NCBI GenBank assembly: GCA_031275955.1
Contig: JAISNZ010000098.1
Coordinates: 1-12,806, forward strand
Direction: 5' to 3'
Source of the DNA: Desulfovibrio sp.
GTDB lineage: Bacteria; Desulfobacterota; Desulfovibrionia; Desulfovibrionales; Desulfovibrionaceae
DNA length: 12,806 nt
In this document: positions 1 through 6,449 of the stretch, one piece after another
How the letters are laid out: each line of letters opens with the position of its first letter
How positions within the stretch are numbered: the stretch's first letter is position 1
The notes under the pieces: model-generated
Database searches by the model: none
What the model was told of the DNA's origin: nothing
Seen by the model: the letters and a program-made list of their open reading frames with translations, nothing else
Program-made: the position numbers and the translations under genes

Positions 1-212
1 CCCTTCTTGATGAGCTTGGCGACAAGCTCTATGCCGGAAAATCGCCCAAGCTGATCAAGGATTTGGTGCGAAACGGCAATTTCGGCCTCAAGAACGGCAA
101 AGGCATTTACGCCTGGAGCGGCGAACGCGTTCAGGAAAAACGAGGCCGCCGCGAAAGGGCGCTGATCAACTTTCTCCGCCAGGATCAGTCGGAAAAAAAG
201 GCCGGGAGTTGA
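1..212 (+). CDS. 3-hydroxyacyl-CoA dehydrogenase family protein, C-terminal fragment
   Basis: Only the last 69 codons are inside the window; the reading frame starts at base 3 and ends at TGA 210-212, so the 5' part lies off the left edge. The translation carries LYAGKSP, then GNFGLKNGKGIYAW. This matches the end of the C-terminal (all-helical, dimerising) domain of 3-hydroxyacyl-CoA/3-hydroxybutyryl-CoA dehydrogenases, where a G-x-K-x-G-x-G-[FI]-Y motif is typical. A basic, polar tail (QEKRGRRER...) follows. Family members oxidise an L-3-hydroxyacyl-CoA to the 3-ketoacyl-CoA with NAD+ in the cytoplasm. A fatty-acid permease gene 165 bases downstream fits a short-chain acid utilisation locus. 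The NAD-binding N-terminus cannot be seen, so the exact substrate (acyl-CoA, hydroxybutyryl-CoA or another hydroxy acid) is undetermined. Confidence 0.75.
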   Translation, partial: LLDELGDKLYAGKSPKLIKDLVRNGNFGLKNGKGIYAWSGERVQEKRGRRERALINFLRQDQSEKKAGS

Positions 213-231
213 TCCCCCCTGATGCCGCGCG

Positions 232-251
232 CTCCCCCCGGCGTGGGGGAG
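232..251. other. G/C stem-loop between the dehydrogenase gene and atoE
   Basis: CTCCCCC at 232-238 pairs with GGGGGAG at 245-251 across a six-base loop, 20 bases after the dehydrogenase stop codon. No T-run follows, so a Rho-independent terminator role is uncertain. It may instead protect the upstream mRNA 3' end or reduce read-through into atoE. Confidence 0.4.
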
Positions 252-270
252 ACCGTCGCGTCCCTGCCGG

Positions 271-299
271 AGGAGTTTGAGGGAGGCAAGGCCCCCCAG
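271..299. repeat. Hairpin element, degenerate copy 1 (upstream of atoE)
   Basis: The sequence starts AGGAGTTTG, then forms a stem GGGAGGC (281-287) / GCCCCCC (291-297) around the loop AAG with one A-C mismatch, and ends in CAG. The copy at 1754-1780 has the same order: AGGAGTTTG, a G-run, an A-containing loop, a C-run and CAG. The shared 5' flank, which is not needed for the stem itself, suggests a dispersed intergenic element rather than two chance GC hairpins. Confidence 0.45.
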
Positions 300-362
300 G
301 AATAAGGCGGCGTTTTCCTTTGACTATGGCGGAGTGTTTTCCGGATCAGGACCTGTTTATCC

Positions 363-370
363 AGAAGGAG
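363..370 (+). promoter_or_regulatory. Ribosome binding site of atoE
   Basis: AGAAGGAG lies 7 bases upstream of the ATG at 378 and fixes the atoE start. It is a strong purine-rich Shine-Dalgarno sequence. Confidence 0.7.
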
Positions 371-377
371 AATCGTC

Positions 378-1700
378 ATGAAAGCCGTGGTCAGATTTTT
401 CGTCAATGTCATGCAGAAATATCTGCCTGACGCCTATCTGTTCGCTGTGGTGCTTACTCTTTTAGCCTTTCTGGCGGCCTGGGGCCTCACGGACAGCGGC
501 TTCATGAAAGTCGTGAACAGTTGGGGCAACGGTCTGTGGGGCATCCTGGCCTTTGCCATGCAGATGACCCTGATTGTGGTGACCGGGCATACCATGGCCA
601 CCAGCCGCCCGGTGAAACGCTTCCTTTCCACCCTGGCCTCCATCCCCAAGGATAACGCCGGAGCCGGCATGCTCTGCGCCTTTGTGGCCGGAATCGCCAG
701 CTTCATCAACTGGGGCTTCGGCCTGATTGTCGCGGCCCTGCTCGCCCGCGAACTGGCCCGCAAGGTCAGGAACATGGACTACGCCTTCGTGGTGGCCGCC
801 GGGTACGGCGGTTTCATTGTCTGGCACGGCGGCCTTTCCGGATCCATCCCCCTGGCCCTGGCCACCAAGGGGCATATAATGGAAAAGGTCACAAACGGCA
901 TCGTGCCGACCACGGAAACCATCTTCTGCCTGCCCAACCTGATCATCACCTTCCTCGTCATCTTCACGGTTCCCCTGCTCATGAAGATCATCGCCCCCAC
1001 AGGCAGCGACATCCGCGTGCTGGATCCCGCCCTCCTGGTGGATGCGGAGGAACCGGAAGAACCCAAGGTCAAGACCCCGGCCCAGAGGCTCGAATACTCC
1101 CGCATCATCACCCTGCTTCTGGGCGCCATGGGCGTCATCTATCTGGCGCATTATTTCTACCTCAACGGCGCGCTCAACCTTTCCCTGAACATCGTGATCT
1201 TTGTCTTCATGTGGCTGGGCATCATCCTCCACGGCACGCCCATCGCCTATGTCCGGGCGGTTAACGAGGCCATCAAGGGCGCGGGCGGCATCGCCGTGCA
1301 GTTCCCCCTGTATGGCGGCATCCAGGGCATCATGGTCGGCACGGGGCTTGGGGCCATGATTACCAACTGGTTCATCGGCATTTCCACGGAAGTCACCTTC
1401 CCCTTCTTTACCTTTATCGCCAGCGGCCTGCTCAACTTCTTTGTCCCCTCCGGCGGCGGGCACTGGGTGGTCATGGGTCCGGTCAACATCCCGGCCGCCG
1501 TTGAGCTTGGCGCCTCCATCCCCAAAACGGCCATGGCCATCTCCTACGGCGACCAGTGGACCAACATGATCCAGCCCTTCTGGGCGCTGCCCCTGCTCGG
1601 CATCGCCAAACTCGGCGCCAAGGACATCATGGGCTATACGGTCATGATCATGTTCTGGGCCGGCATCATCTTCGGCGTGGGCCTGCTTGTGCCCTGGTAA
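378..1700 (+). CDS. atoE: AtoE-type short-chain fatty acid permease
   Basis: A 440-residue integral inner-membrane protein, the same length as E. coli AtoE, predicted to carry short-chain fatty acids such as acetoacetate or butyrate. Diagnostic stretches of the SCFA transporter family are visible: NWGFGLIVAALLARELARK (residues 111-129), GFIVWHGGLSGSIPLA (145-160), FFVPSGGGHWVVMGP (354-368) and YGDQWTNMIQPFWALPLLGI (390-409). Hydrophobic segments cover most of the chain, including about 20-37, 52-70, 97-122, 186-205, 243-262, 270-286 and 421-438. A charged cytoplasmic-type loop (VDAEEPEEPKVKTPAQR) lies near 221-237. The start is set by AGAAGGAG 7 bases upstream. Its neighbour is a 3-hydroxyacyl-CoA dehydrogenase family gene on the same strand, consistent with uptake plus catabolism of short acyl groups. 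No ato-type CoA-transferase or AtoC-like regulator gene is visible in the window. The exact substrate is not shown by the sequence. Confidence 0.93.
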   Translation: MKAVVRFFVNVMQKYLPDAYLFAVVLTLLAFLAAWGLTDSGFMKVVNSWGNGLWGILAFAMQMTLIVVTGHTMATSRPVKRFLSTLASIPKDNAGAGMLCAFVAGIASFINWGFGLIVAALLARELARKVRNMDYAFVVAAGYGGFIVWHGGLSGSIPLALATKGHIMEKVTNGIVPTTETIFCLPNLIITFLVIFTVPLLMKIIAPTGSDIRVLDPALLVDAEEPEEPKVKTPAQRLEYSRIITLLLGAMGVIYLAHYFYLNGALNLSLNIVIFVFMWLGIILHGTPIAYVRAVNEAIKGAGGIAVQFPLYGGIQGIMVGTGLGAMITNWFIGISTEVTFPFFTFIASGLLNFFVPSGGGHWVVMGPVNIPAAVELGASIPKTAMAISYGDQWTNMIQPFWALPLLGIAKLGAKDIMGYTVMIMFWAGIIFGVGLLVPW

Positions 1701-1753
1701 ACGGCCTTTGCGTCCCGCCCGCGGCAGAAGGAGGCCTTTCGCCCGGGAAAGAC

Positions 1754-1802
1754 AGGAGTTTGGGGGGGAAATCCCCCCAGCGGGATTCCGGGGCAAAGCC
1801 CC
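1754..1802. repeat. Double GC hairpin between convergent genes (element copy 2 plus second stem)
   Basis: AGGAGTTTG (1754-1762) leads into a stem of six G (1763-1768) and six C (1773-1778) with the loop AAAT. A second stem, GGGGC (1790-1794) / GCCCC (1798-1802), has the loop AAA. The element lies between the convergent ends of atoE (stop 1698-1700) and the FlgO-family gene (stop at 1811). It could act as a terminator or mRNA end protector for both strands, although neither strand has a clear T-run. My recollection is that similar double-hairpin sequences are scattered through Desulfovibrio-type genomes; this was not searched. Confidence 0.5.
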
Positions 1803-1810
1803 ATCCTCCC

Positions 1811-2659
1811 TTACGGCTGGATGCGCTTTCCCCCGCTCCTGAGAGGAATCTCCTCCGGCAGGGGGGCGGGTTTGGGGGCGGGGGATTCGCGCCCCAGGCC
1901 GGAGGCTGGAGGATTGCCGCCCGGAACGGGCGCGGCCTCGCGCTTTTCCCGGACCGCGGCGGCGGGCGGGGAAGAACCCCCGGAGGGGAAGGCCTGTCCC
2001 CTGGCGTTGTACTTGCGCCAGAGGGCCTCTTCCGGGGATATGCCGCCGGGTCCCAGAAGATGGGCGCTGTCCCCGCTGAAGGGCAGATAGTATTCATAGG
2101 CGGCGAGAACCGTGCTGTCCGTCAGGCGCAGGACCCGGACGGAGACGAAGATCTTGTCGCCGCTCTGGGAATATGTGCCGGTGAGGACCGCATGGGCGTT
2201 ATATTCCGTGGCCAGCAGGCGGCCCATATCCCGTGAGAGCATGAATTCCCCCTCCCTGGTGACGGTCAGGGCGCCGGTCAGGCGGATATCCTGGACCATG
2301 AAGCCGTGCTGGGCGATGCGCGAGGCGATTTGTTGTCCCGCCAGGCGGCCGAAGGCGGAGGTGGCCTCCAGGGTGTCCAGGCGGACCAGGGAGGTCGCCA
2401 GGATGCCGCCGTCCAGGCCGACGCGCTGCAGGAGCATGCTGGAAAGGGCGTCTCCGGCGTAAATGTTGGCGGTGAGCAGATCCGCGCCGGAAGGAGGGTC
2501 CACGGGCATTTCATAGGGGAGAGGGACGGGCTTGCCGGAACCGGCGCAGGCGCAGAGCGCAAGGCAGCAGAGAAGGAGAAGGAAGGGGCGCGCTGCCGGC
2601 CGGAACAGGGCGGGGTCCGGCGGGGAGTGATGCTCCGGGAGACGGGGGAGGGCAGGCAT
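1811..2659 (-). CDS. FlgO-family outer-membrane lipoprotein
   Basis: A 282-residue predicted lipoprotein. After an unusually long 25-residue N-region comes the hydrophobic stretch FLLLLCCLALCAC, with a lipobox-like LCAC ending at Cys38. +2 is Ala, so there is no inner-membrane Asp signal. Residues about 62-195 resemble the FlgO domain: two helices, then ILATSLVRLDTLEATSAFGR (86-105), IASRIAQHGFMV (111-122), and a second half with AVLTGTYSQSGDKIFVSVRV (157-176). FlgO in Vibrio is an outer-membrane lipoprotein needed for flagellar stability and motility. The last 60 residues are rich in Pro, Gly, Ala and charge and are probably disordered, which is longer than I expect for FlgO. The gene starts 14 bases after the previous lipoprotein gene, so the two are probably cotranscribed from the FliA promoter at 3412-3438. 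The ATG has AGAGG six bases upstream. A TolB-N-like periplasmic protein unrelated to flagella is the main alternative. Confidence 0.75.
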   Translation of the reverse strand: MPALPRLPEHHSPPDPALFRPAARPFLLLLCCLALCACAGSGKPVPLPYEMPVDPPSGADLLTANIYAGDALSSMLLQRVGLDGGILATSLVRLDTLEATSAFGRLAGQQIASRIAQHGFMVQDIRLTGALTVTREGEFMLSRDMGRLLATEYNAHAVLTGTYSQSGDKIFVSVRVLRLTDSTVLAAYEYYLPFSGDSAHLLGPGGISPEEALWRKYNARGQAFPSGGSSPPAAAVREKREAAPVPGGNPPASGLGRESPAPKPAPLPEEIPLRSGGKRIQP

Positions 2660-2673
2660 GGGAAACCTCTGGA

Positions 2674-3306
2674 TTAGCGGCTTACAAGGGGCACGCGGCG
2701 CAACTGGTCCGCCTTGCCGTCGGCAAGGGGCACATTCGCGTACAGATCCCGGTCCTGGTCATTGATGTAGAAGATTTGGGACAGGTGCATGACATAGCGG
2801 TTGTTGTGGATCAGGTGAAAATTGAGCACAAGCTCATGCTCCGAGGCCGTGCCGTAGCCGACTCCGGCGACGGATGCCAGGGCCAGGCCCAGGGATGCCA
2901 GGCCCGGCGTCCAGGTCCTGCGCTCGCGCTCGTAGCGGATGAGCTGCAGGTCATACTCCAGCAGCAGGGACTCCGGCTCCGGCTGTCCGGAAACCTGCAT
3001 CCCCTTGGAGACCAGCCGGGTGGTGAGCAGGCTGTAAAGGGCGCGGGAAAAGGGCCGGGAGTTGGGAGGCTGGACATAGACCGGCCTGTTGACCAGATCC
3101 GGACGATCTTCCAGGGTTTTCTGGATGCGCAGGGCAACGCTGTCGGCGATATTGTCCCAGTGGTCCGCCGCCTGGATCTTATCCTGGGAATACAGGGGAG
3201 GAGACGCGGACAGGGGAATGTCCCTGGAGGCGCAGCCCCCGAAAAGGGCCATCAGGGCAAGGACAATAAGAGCGCCAAGCGATTTGCAGATGATGCGCGG
3301 TTTCAT
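2674..3306 (-). CDS. Putative lipoprotein, first gene of the FliA-type operon
   Basis: A 210-residue predicted lipoprotein of no family I recognise with certainty. Its signal peptide has a basic start (MKPRIICK), a hydrophobic core at 10-22 and a lipobox-like FGGC ending at Cys25; +2 is Ala, which favours the outer membrane. Residues 47-125 have the layout of its downstream FlgO-like neighbour: a helix (AADHWDNIADSVALRIQ), a strand with VYVQPP, a helix with FSRALYSLLTTRLVSKGMQV (86-105) and a strand LLLEYDLQLIRY. It may therefore be a diverged paralogue. A Gly/Ala/Leu-rich stretch at 135-153 could be membrane-associated. The end (TAS to VSR) has beta-strand-like alternation. The G-rich sequence before the ATG is only a weak Shine-Dalgarno match. 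The gene lies about 100 bases downstream of a sigma-28-like promoter, suggesting a role at the flagellar basal body or outer membrane. FlgP (LPP20-type) identity was considered but the pattern does not fit. Confidence 0.7.
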   Translation of the reverse strand: MKPRIICKSLGALIVLALMALFGGCASRDIPLSASPPLYSQDKIQAADHWDNIADSVALRIQKTLEDRPDLVNRPVYVQPPNSRPFSRALYSLLTTRLVSKGMQVSGQPEPESLLLEYDLQLIRYERERRTWTPGLASLGLALASVAGVGYGTASEHELVLNFHLIHNNRYVMHLSQIFYINDQDRDLYANVPLADGKADQLRRVPLVSR

Positions 3307-3334
3307 GGCAAGCCCCCCAGAGGAACGGCCCCGG

Positions 3335-3349
3335 CTCCCGGAAGCGGGA
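3335..3349 (-). other. Stem-loop in the leader of the lipoprotein operon
   Basis: TCCCG (3336-3340) pairs with CGGGA (3345-3349) around a four-base loop, about 30 bases upstream of the 3306 start and within the predicted untranslated leader. The same 15 bases, CTCCCGGAAGCGGGA, recur at 7625-7639 inside another coding region, so the sequence itself may be chance. Confidence 0.25.
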
Positions 3350-3411
3350 TCCCGCGGGCCTTTTCCGGAAACCGCCCGTTTTCTGATGGGCGCTGATTTC
3401 CGTCTGCTGCC

Positions 3412-3438
3412 TTATCGGCGGACCGCCTGTTTTCTTTA
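3412..3438 (-). promoter_or_regulatory. Sigma-28 (FliA) type promoter for the lipoprotein operon
   Basis: Read on the minus strand, the -35 element is TAAAGAAA (3438 down to 3431) and the -10 element is GCCGATAA (3419 down to 3412), separated by exactly 11 bases. The E. coli FliA consensus is TAAAGTTT-N11-GCCGATAA, so all eight -10 bases, TAAAG and the spacing match. Transcription would start near 3405, giving a leader of about 100 bases before the ATG at 3306. The promoter sits between the end of rimO (3494) and the lipoprotein genes and points toward them. This is the strongest evidence linking the two genes to late flagellar expression. Confidence 0.85.
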
Positions 3439-3493
3439 TGCGGCGCCGGAACGGTTGAGGACGCTAAAAGGGGTACCGCTCCGGCGGAGACCT

Positions 3494-4849
3494 TCAGGGG
3501 CCGCTCAGGGCCACGAGATCATATCCGGATGATTCCGAAATTTCCGCCTCCACCAGGGCGCCGGGCACGACGCCGGGGCCGCTGACATAGGTCAGGCCGT
3601 CCACCTCCGGCGCCTGGAACCATGTCCGGCCCAGATGCAGACCGGGCCATTCCCCCTGAGGGCGATCCACGAGGATGGAGAGGCGCTGTCCCACGAAGGA
3701 AGCAAGGATCTCCGCGCTGATCCCCGCCTGGATGCCCATGAGGATGCGGCGGCGTTCCGCGGCGATCCGGGCGGGGACGCGTCCCTTCAGGCTGGCCGCC
3801 GGAGTGCCTTCCTCGGGGGAAAAGGGGAAAACTCCCAGGTGGGAAAAGCGGGCCTGGCGGACAAAGCGGCAGAGGAGGTCAAAATCTGCCTCCGTCTCTC
3901 CGGGAAAGCCCACAATGAGGCTGGTGCGCAGGGCGGCCTGAGGAAAGACGTTCCGGACGCGATCCACCACGGCGAACGGGTCCTGGGAAAAGGGACGGCC
4001 CATGCGCGCAAGGACGCCCCGGGCCGCGTGCTGCAAGGGAAGATCAAAATACGGCACCAGGGGCGGCCCGGCGTTTTTCAGAAAGAGCAGCAGCTTCCGG
4101 GTCAGGCCGGAGGGATACAGATACATGAGCCGCAGGCGTTCCAGACCGGGCAGCGGCAGCAGCAGCCGGAGAAGGGAGGGCAGCCCGTCCGTTCCCTCAA
4201 GGTCCGCCCCCCAGGTGGTGAGATCCTGGGCCACCAGGATGATCTCCCGAACCCCCTGCCGCAGGAGCAGGGCGGCCTCGTCGCGCAAAAGACCGGCCGG
4301 AGCGCTGCGCAGGGGGCCGCGGATGGAGGGGATGGCGCAGAAGGCGCAGGCTTGCCGGCAGCCTTCGCTGATCTTGAGCCAGGCGTAAGAAGGCCCTGTG
4401 GAAAGAAGGCGCAGGGGAGGAAAGCCGGAGGGCGGGCTTTGCGGGATGCCCGCGGGCGGAGAGGGAGGAAGGCGATCCGTCAGGGCGGCGCTGATTTGCG
4501 CGGGCCAGGAAGACATTTCCCCGGTTTCCAGCAGGAGATCCGCCTCGGGCAGGTCCGGGGACAATTCTTCCCTGCCGAAGCGGCCCACCAGGCATCCGGC
4601 CACCGCCAGGAGGGGACGTTTGTCCGGCGGCAGGCCCGCCAGACGCGAAGCGCTCTCCAGGATGACCCGCACGGATTCCTCCACCGCCGGGGCGATAAAG
4701 GCGCAGGTGTTGATGAAGACAAGGTCAGCCTCCTCCATTGCCTCCACAGGACGGAGGCCGCCCCGGATCTCCCTGATTGCCCCCAGGGTTTTCTCCGTGT
4801 CCACCCGGTTTTTCGGACAGCCGAGACTTATTGAATAAATACGGATCAT
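3494..4849 (-). CDS. rimO: Ribosomal protein S12 methylthiotransferase RimO
   Basis: A 451-residue radical-SAM methylthiotransferase that adds a methylthio group to the conserved aspartate of ribosomal protein S12. The N-terminal UPF0004/MTTase domain carries the three cluster cysteines at C11 (SLGCPKNRVDTE), C49 (NTCAF) and C86 (AGCLVGR). SLGCPKN is characteristic of RimO rather than MiaB. The radical-SAM CxxxCxxC is C164-C168-C171 (SEGCRQACAFCAIPSIRG). A TRAM domain occupies about 380-451. Between the first two domains is a proline-rich linker (residues about 127-147, four PP pairs), longer and more proline-rich than I expect here. The ATG (4847-4849) has only a weak ribosome site (GGATGA), but the N-terminus aligns with the family. 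It diverges from the histidine kinase gene, with 91 bases between the preferred starts. Confidence 0.95.
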   Translation of the reverse strand: MIRIYSISLGCPKNRVDTEKTLGAIREIRGGLRPVEAMEEADLVFINTCAFIAPAVEESVRVILESASRLAGLPPDKRPLLAVAGCLVGRFGREELSPDLPEADLLLETGEMSSWPAQISAALTDRLPPSPPAGIPQSPPSGFPPLRLLSTGPSYAWLKISEGCRQACAFCAIPSIRGPLRSAPAGLLRDEAALLLRQGVREIILVAQDLTTWGADLEGTDGLPSLLRLLLPLPGLERLRLMYLYPSGLTRKLLLFLKNAGPPLVPYFDLPLQHAARGVLARMGRPFSQDPFAVVDRVRNVFPQAALRTSLIVGFPGETEADFDLLCRFVRQARFSHLGVFPFSPEEGTPAASLKGRVPARIAAERRRILMGIQAGISAEILASFVGQRLSILVDRPQGEWPGLHLGRTWFQAPEVDGLTYVSGPGVVPGALVEAEISESSGYDLVALSGP

Positions 4850-4930
4850 GATCTATCATCCAGCGCCGCGCGTCGCGCGCCGTTTTCCGGCTCAGGCGCA
4901 AAAGGCTCTCCAGCAGACGGAAAAGGCCAC

Positions 4931-4937
4931 AGGAGGT
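4931..4937 (+). promoter_or_regulatory. Ribosome binding site deciding the histidine kinase start
   Basis: AGGAGGT sits just ahead of the ATG at 4941. The upstream in-frame ATG at 4848, which overlaps the rimO start codon, has no comparable site and would add 31 low-quality basic/proline residues. The spacing is short (three bases after the T), and another in-frame ATG lies at 4986. Confidence 0.6.
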
Positions 4938-4940
4938 CCC

Positions 4941-6449
4941 ATGCCCGCGCGGCACGGCAATGTTCCCCCCGCCCCGTTCCCGGAAATGGATTCCGTCGTC
5001 CTTGTGGGCTATGGAGCCATCGCCGACAGCGTCGCCCGCCTTTTTACGCGGGAGGACTTTTTGCTGACCTTTCCCCTGGCGGTTTCCGGCTGGGCGCCTT
5101 TGCAGGATGCCCAGGACAGGGAAACCGCCGGACTGATTCCCGCCTTTCTTAAGGACCTGCCCGCCTTTCCCGGCCTGGAAGCCCTTTTCGCGGCCACCCC
5201 CAAGGTTGTCCTCATTCTGGACCTGAGCGACGACGGACGCCACGCTACGCGCATCCGCGCCCTGGCGCCGCCGCAGGCGAGCATACTCACCGCCGCTTTC
5301 CTTGTCCAGATCACCTCGGCCGCCGACGCCGGCCGGCTGAACATCGACAGCGGCAAAGGTCTGCGCAAGGCCAAAAACCTTTTGCACATGCTCATGGACC
5401 AGATGGAGGAAGATGACGTCTTTCTCCTCGACGCCCAGGGCATCATCCGGGAAATGAACCGTTTCTCCGCCCAGAGCCGGGGAATGCGGCTTCAGGACTG
5501 CATCGGCCGCTACTGCGGAGATCTGGACCCGCACCTTTTCGGCGCGGAGGGGGAGGAATCCTGCGCCTTTCTCCAGGCGCGCTCCACAGGAAAAAAGGCC
5601 GAGGGCATGATCTCGGACGTCCTGTCTGACGGCAGGATCCGCTACCTGCATACCCTCTGTTTTCCCCTTCCCGGCGCGGACGAAGAGGTTGCGCAGTTTC
5701 TCTACATCCGCCGCGATGTGACGGAGCGGCGCCAGATGGCCAAACGCCTGCAACAGGCGGAACGGCTGGCCGCCATTGGGGAACTGTCCACCTATGTGGC
5801 CCATGAAATCAGAAATCCCCTCTTCTCCATCGGCGGCTTCGCCAACGCCCTTCTGCGGCACCCCGGCCTGGACGGGGAAGCCCGGGAAAAGGCCCGGATC
5901 ATCTTTACCGAGTCCAGGCGCCTGGATGTCATTGTAAGCAACATCATCAATTTCGCCCGGCCCACGCGACAGGAAATGGGCGTTTTCGAGGTGGAGGCCG
6001 TGATTCAGCAGACCCTGGCCCTGATGACCCTTGGCGGCGAGGAACGCGGCATCCGGGCCGAAGCCGTTCTGGAGGCCGGCCTGCCCAAAGTGGTGGGCAA
6101 TGCGGAAAACCTGAAACAGTGCCTGATTAATCTGGTGAAAAATTCCCTGGAGGCCATGCCCGAAGGCGGCTCCCTGGTTATCCGCTGCCTGCGCGACAAG
6201 GACGCCGTACGCATCTGTGTGGAGGATACGGGCAAAGGCATCCCCGCCGAGATTCAGGGCCGGATTTTCAATCCCTTCTTTTCCACCAAGGACAGCGGAG
6301 CCGGCCTGGGTCTGGCCATGACGCGCAAGATCATCGACGAAATGGGCGGAAAACTGAGCCTGAAAAGCAAGGTGGGCCAGGGAACCACCATCACCCTGTT
6401 GCTGCCGGCCGCCCTGGCCGTGGATAACGGCGGCCCCCGTGTCCTCTGA
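4941..6449 (+). CDS. Soluble PAS-domain sensor histidine kinase with Rossmann-like N-terminus
   Basis: 502 residues from the preferred ATG. No membrane segment is visible, so it should be cytoplasmic. Residues about 18-125 look like a nucleotide-binding Rossmann fold: VVLVGYGAIADSVARLF with G-x-G-x-x-A (G23, G25, A28), and later VVLILDLSDDGRHATRIRAL. A PAS domain follows at about 156-262 (DVFLLDAQGIIREMN ... FLYIRRDVTERR). The HisKA helix holds the phosphoacceptor H288 (YVAHEIRNPLFSIGGF). The ATPase domain has the N box (LKQCLINLVKNSLEAMPEGG, about 391-410), G1 box (EDTGKGIP, about 428) and F/G2 boxes (FNPFFSTK, GAGLGLAM, about 443-460). It should autophosphorylate and pass phosphate to a response regulator, but no regulator gene is in the window. 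Its last 11 bases overlap rdgB. The signal is unknown; a redox or NAD(P)-type ligand is a speculation from the N-terminal motif. Confidence 0.88.
   Translation: MPARHGNVPPAPFPEMDSVVLVGYGAIADSVARLFTREDFLLTFPLAVSGWAPLQDAQDRETAGLIPAFLKDLPAFPGLEALFAATPKVVLILDLSDDGRHATRIRALAPPQASILTAAFLVQITSAADAGRLNIDSGKGLRKAKNLLHMLMDQMEEDDVFLLDAQGIIREMNRFSAQSRGMRLQDCIGRYCGDLDPHLFGAEGEESCAFLQARSTGKKAEGMISDVLSDGRIRYLHTLCFPLPGADEEVAQFLYIRRDVTERRQMAKRLQQAERLAAIGELSTYVAHEIRNPLFSIGGFANALLRHPGLDGEAREKARIIFTESRRLDVIVSNIINFARPTRQEMGVFEVEAVIQQTLALMTLGGEERGIRAEAVLEAGLPKVVGNAENLKQCLINLVKNSLEAMPEGGSLVIRCLRDKDAVRICVEDTGKGIPAEIQGRIFNPFFSTKDSGAGLGLAMTRKIIDEMGGKLSLKSKVGQGTTITLLLPAALAVDNGGPRVL

Noticed and set aside
213..377. Sigma-70 or sigma-54 promoter for atoE
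   Set aside because: TTGACT at 320-325 has no acceptable -10 at 16-18 bases, and no GG-N10-GC pattern with a convincing context was found.
462..1796. Long open frame of 444 codons antisense to atoE
   Set aside because: Its His/Gly/Asp-rich translation has no family pattern. The plus strand encodes a clear AtoE with conserved motifs; high GC makes antisense frames stay open.
4867..4879. Palindrome CGCGCG-T-CGCGCG between rimO and the kinase gene, a possible operator
   Set aside because: It has very low information content in GC-rich DNA and no second copy was seen in the window.
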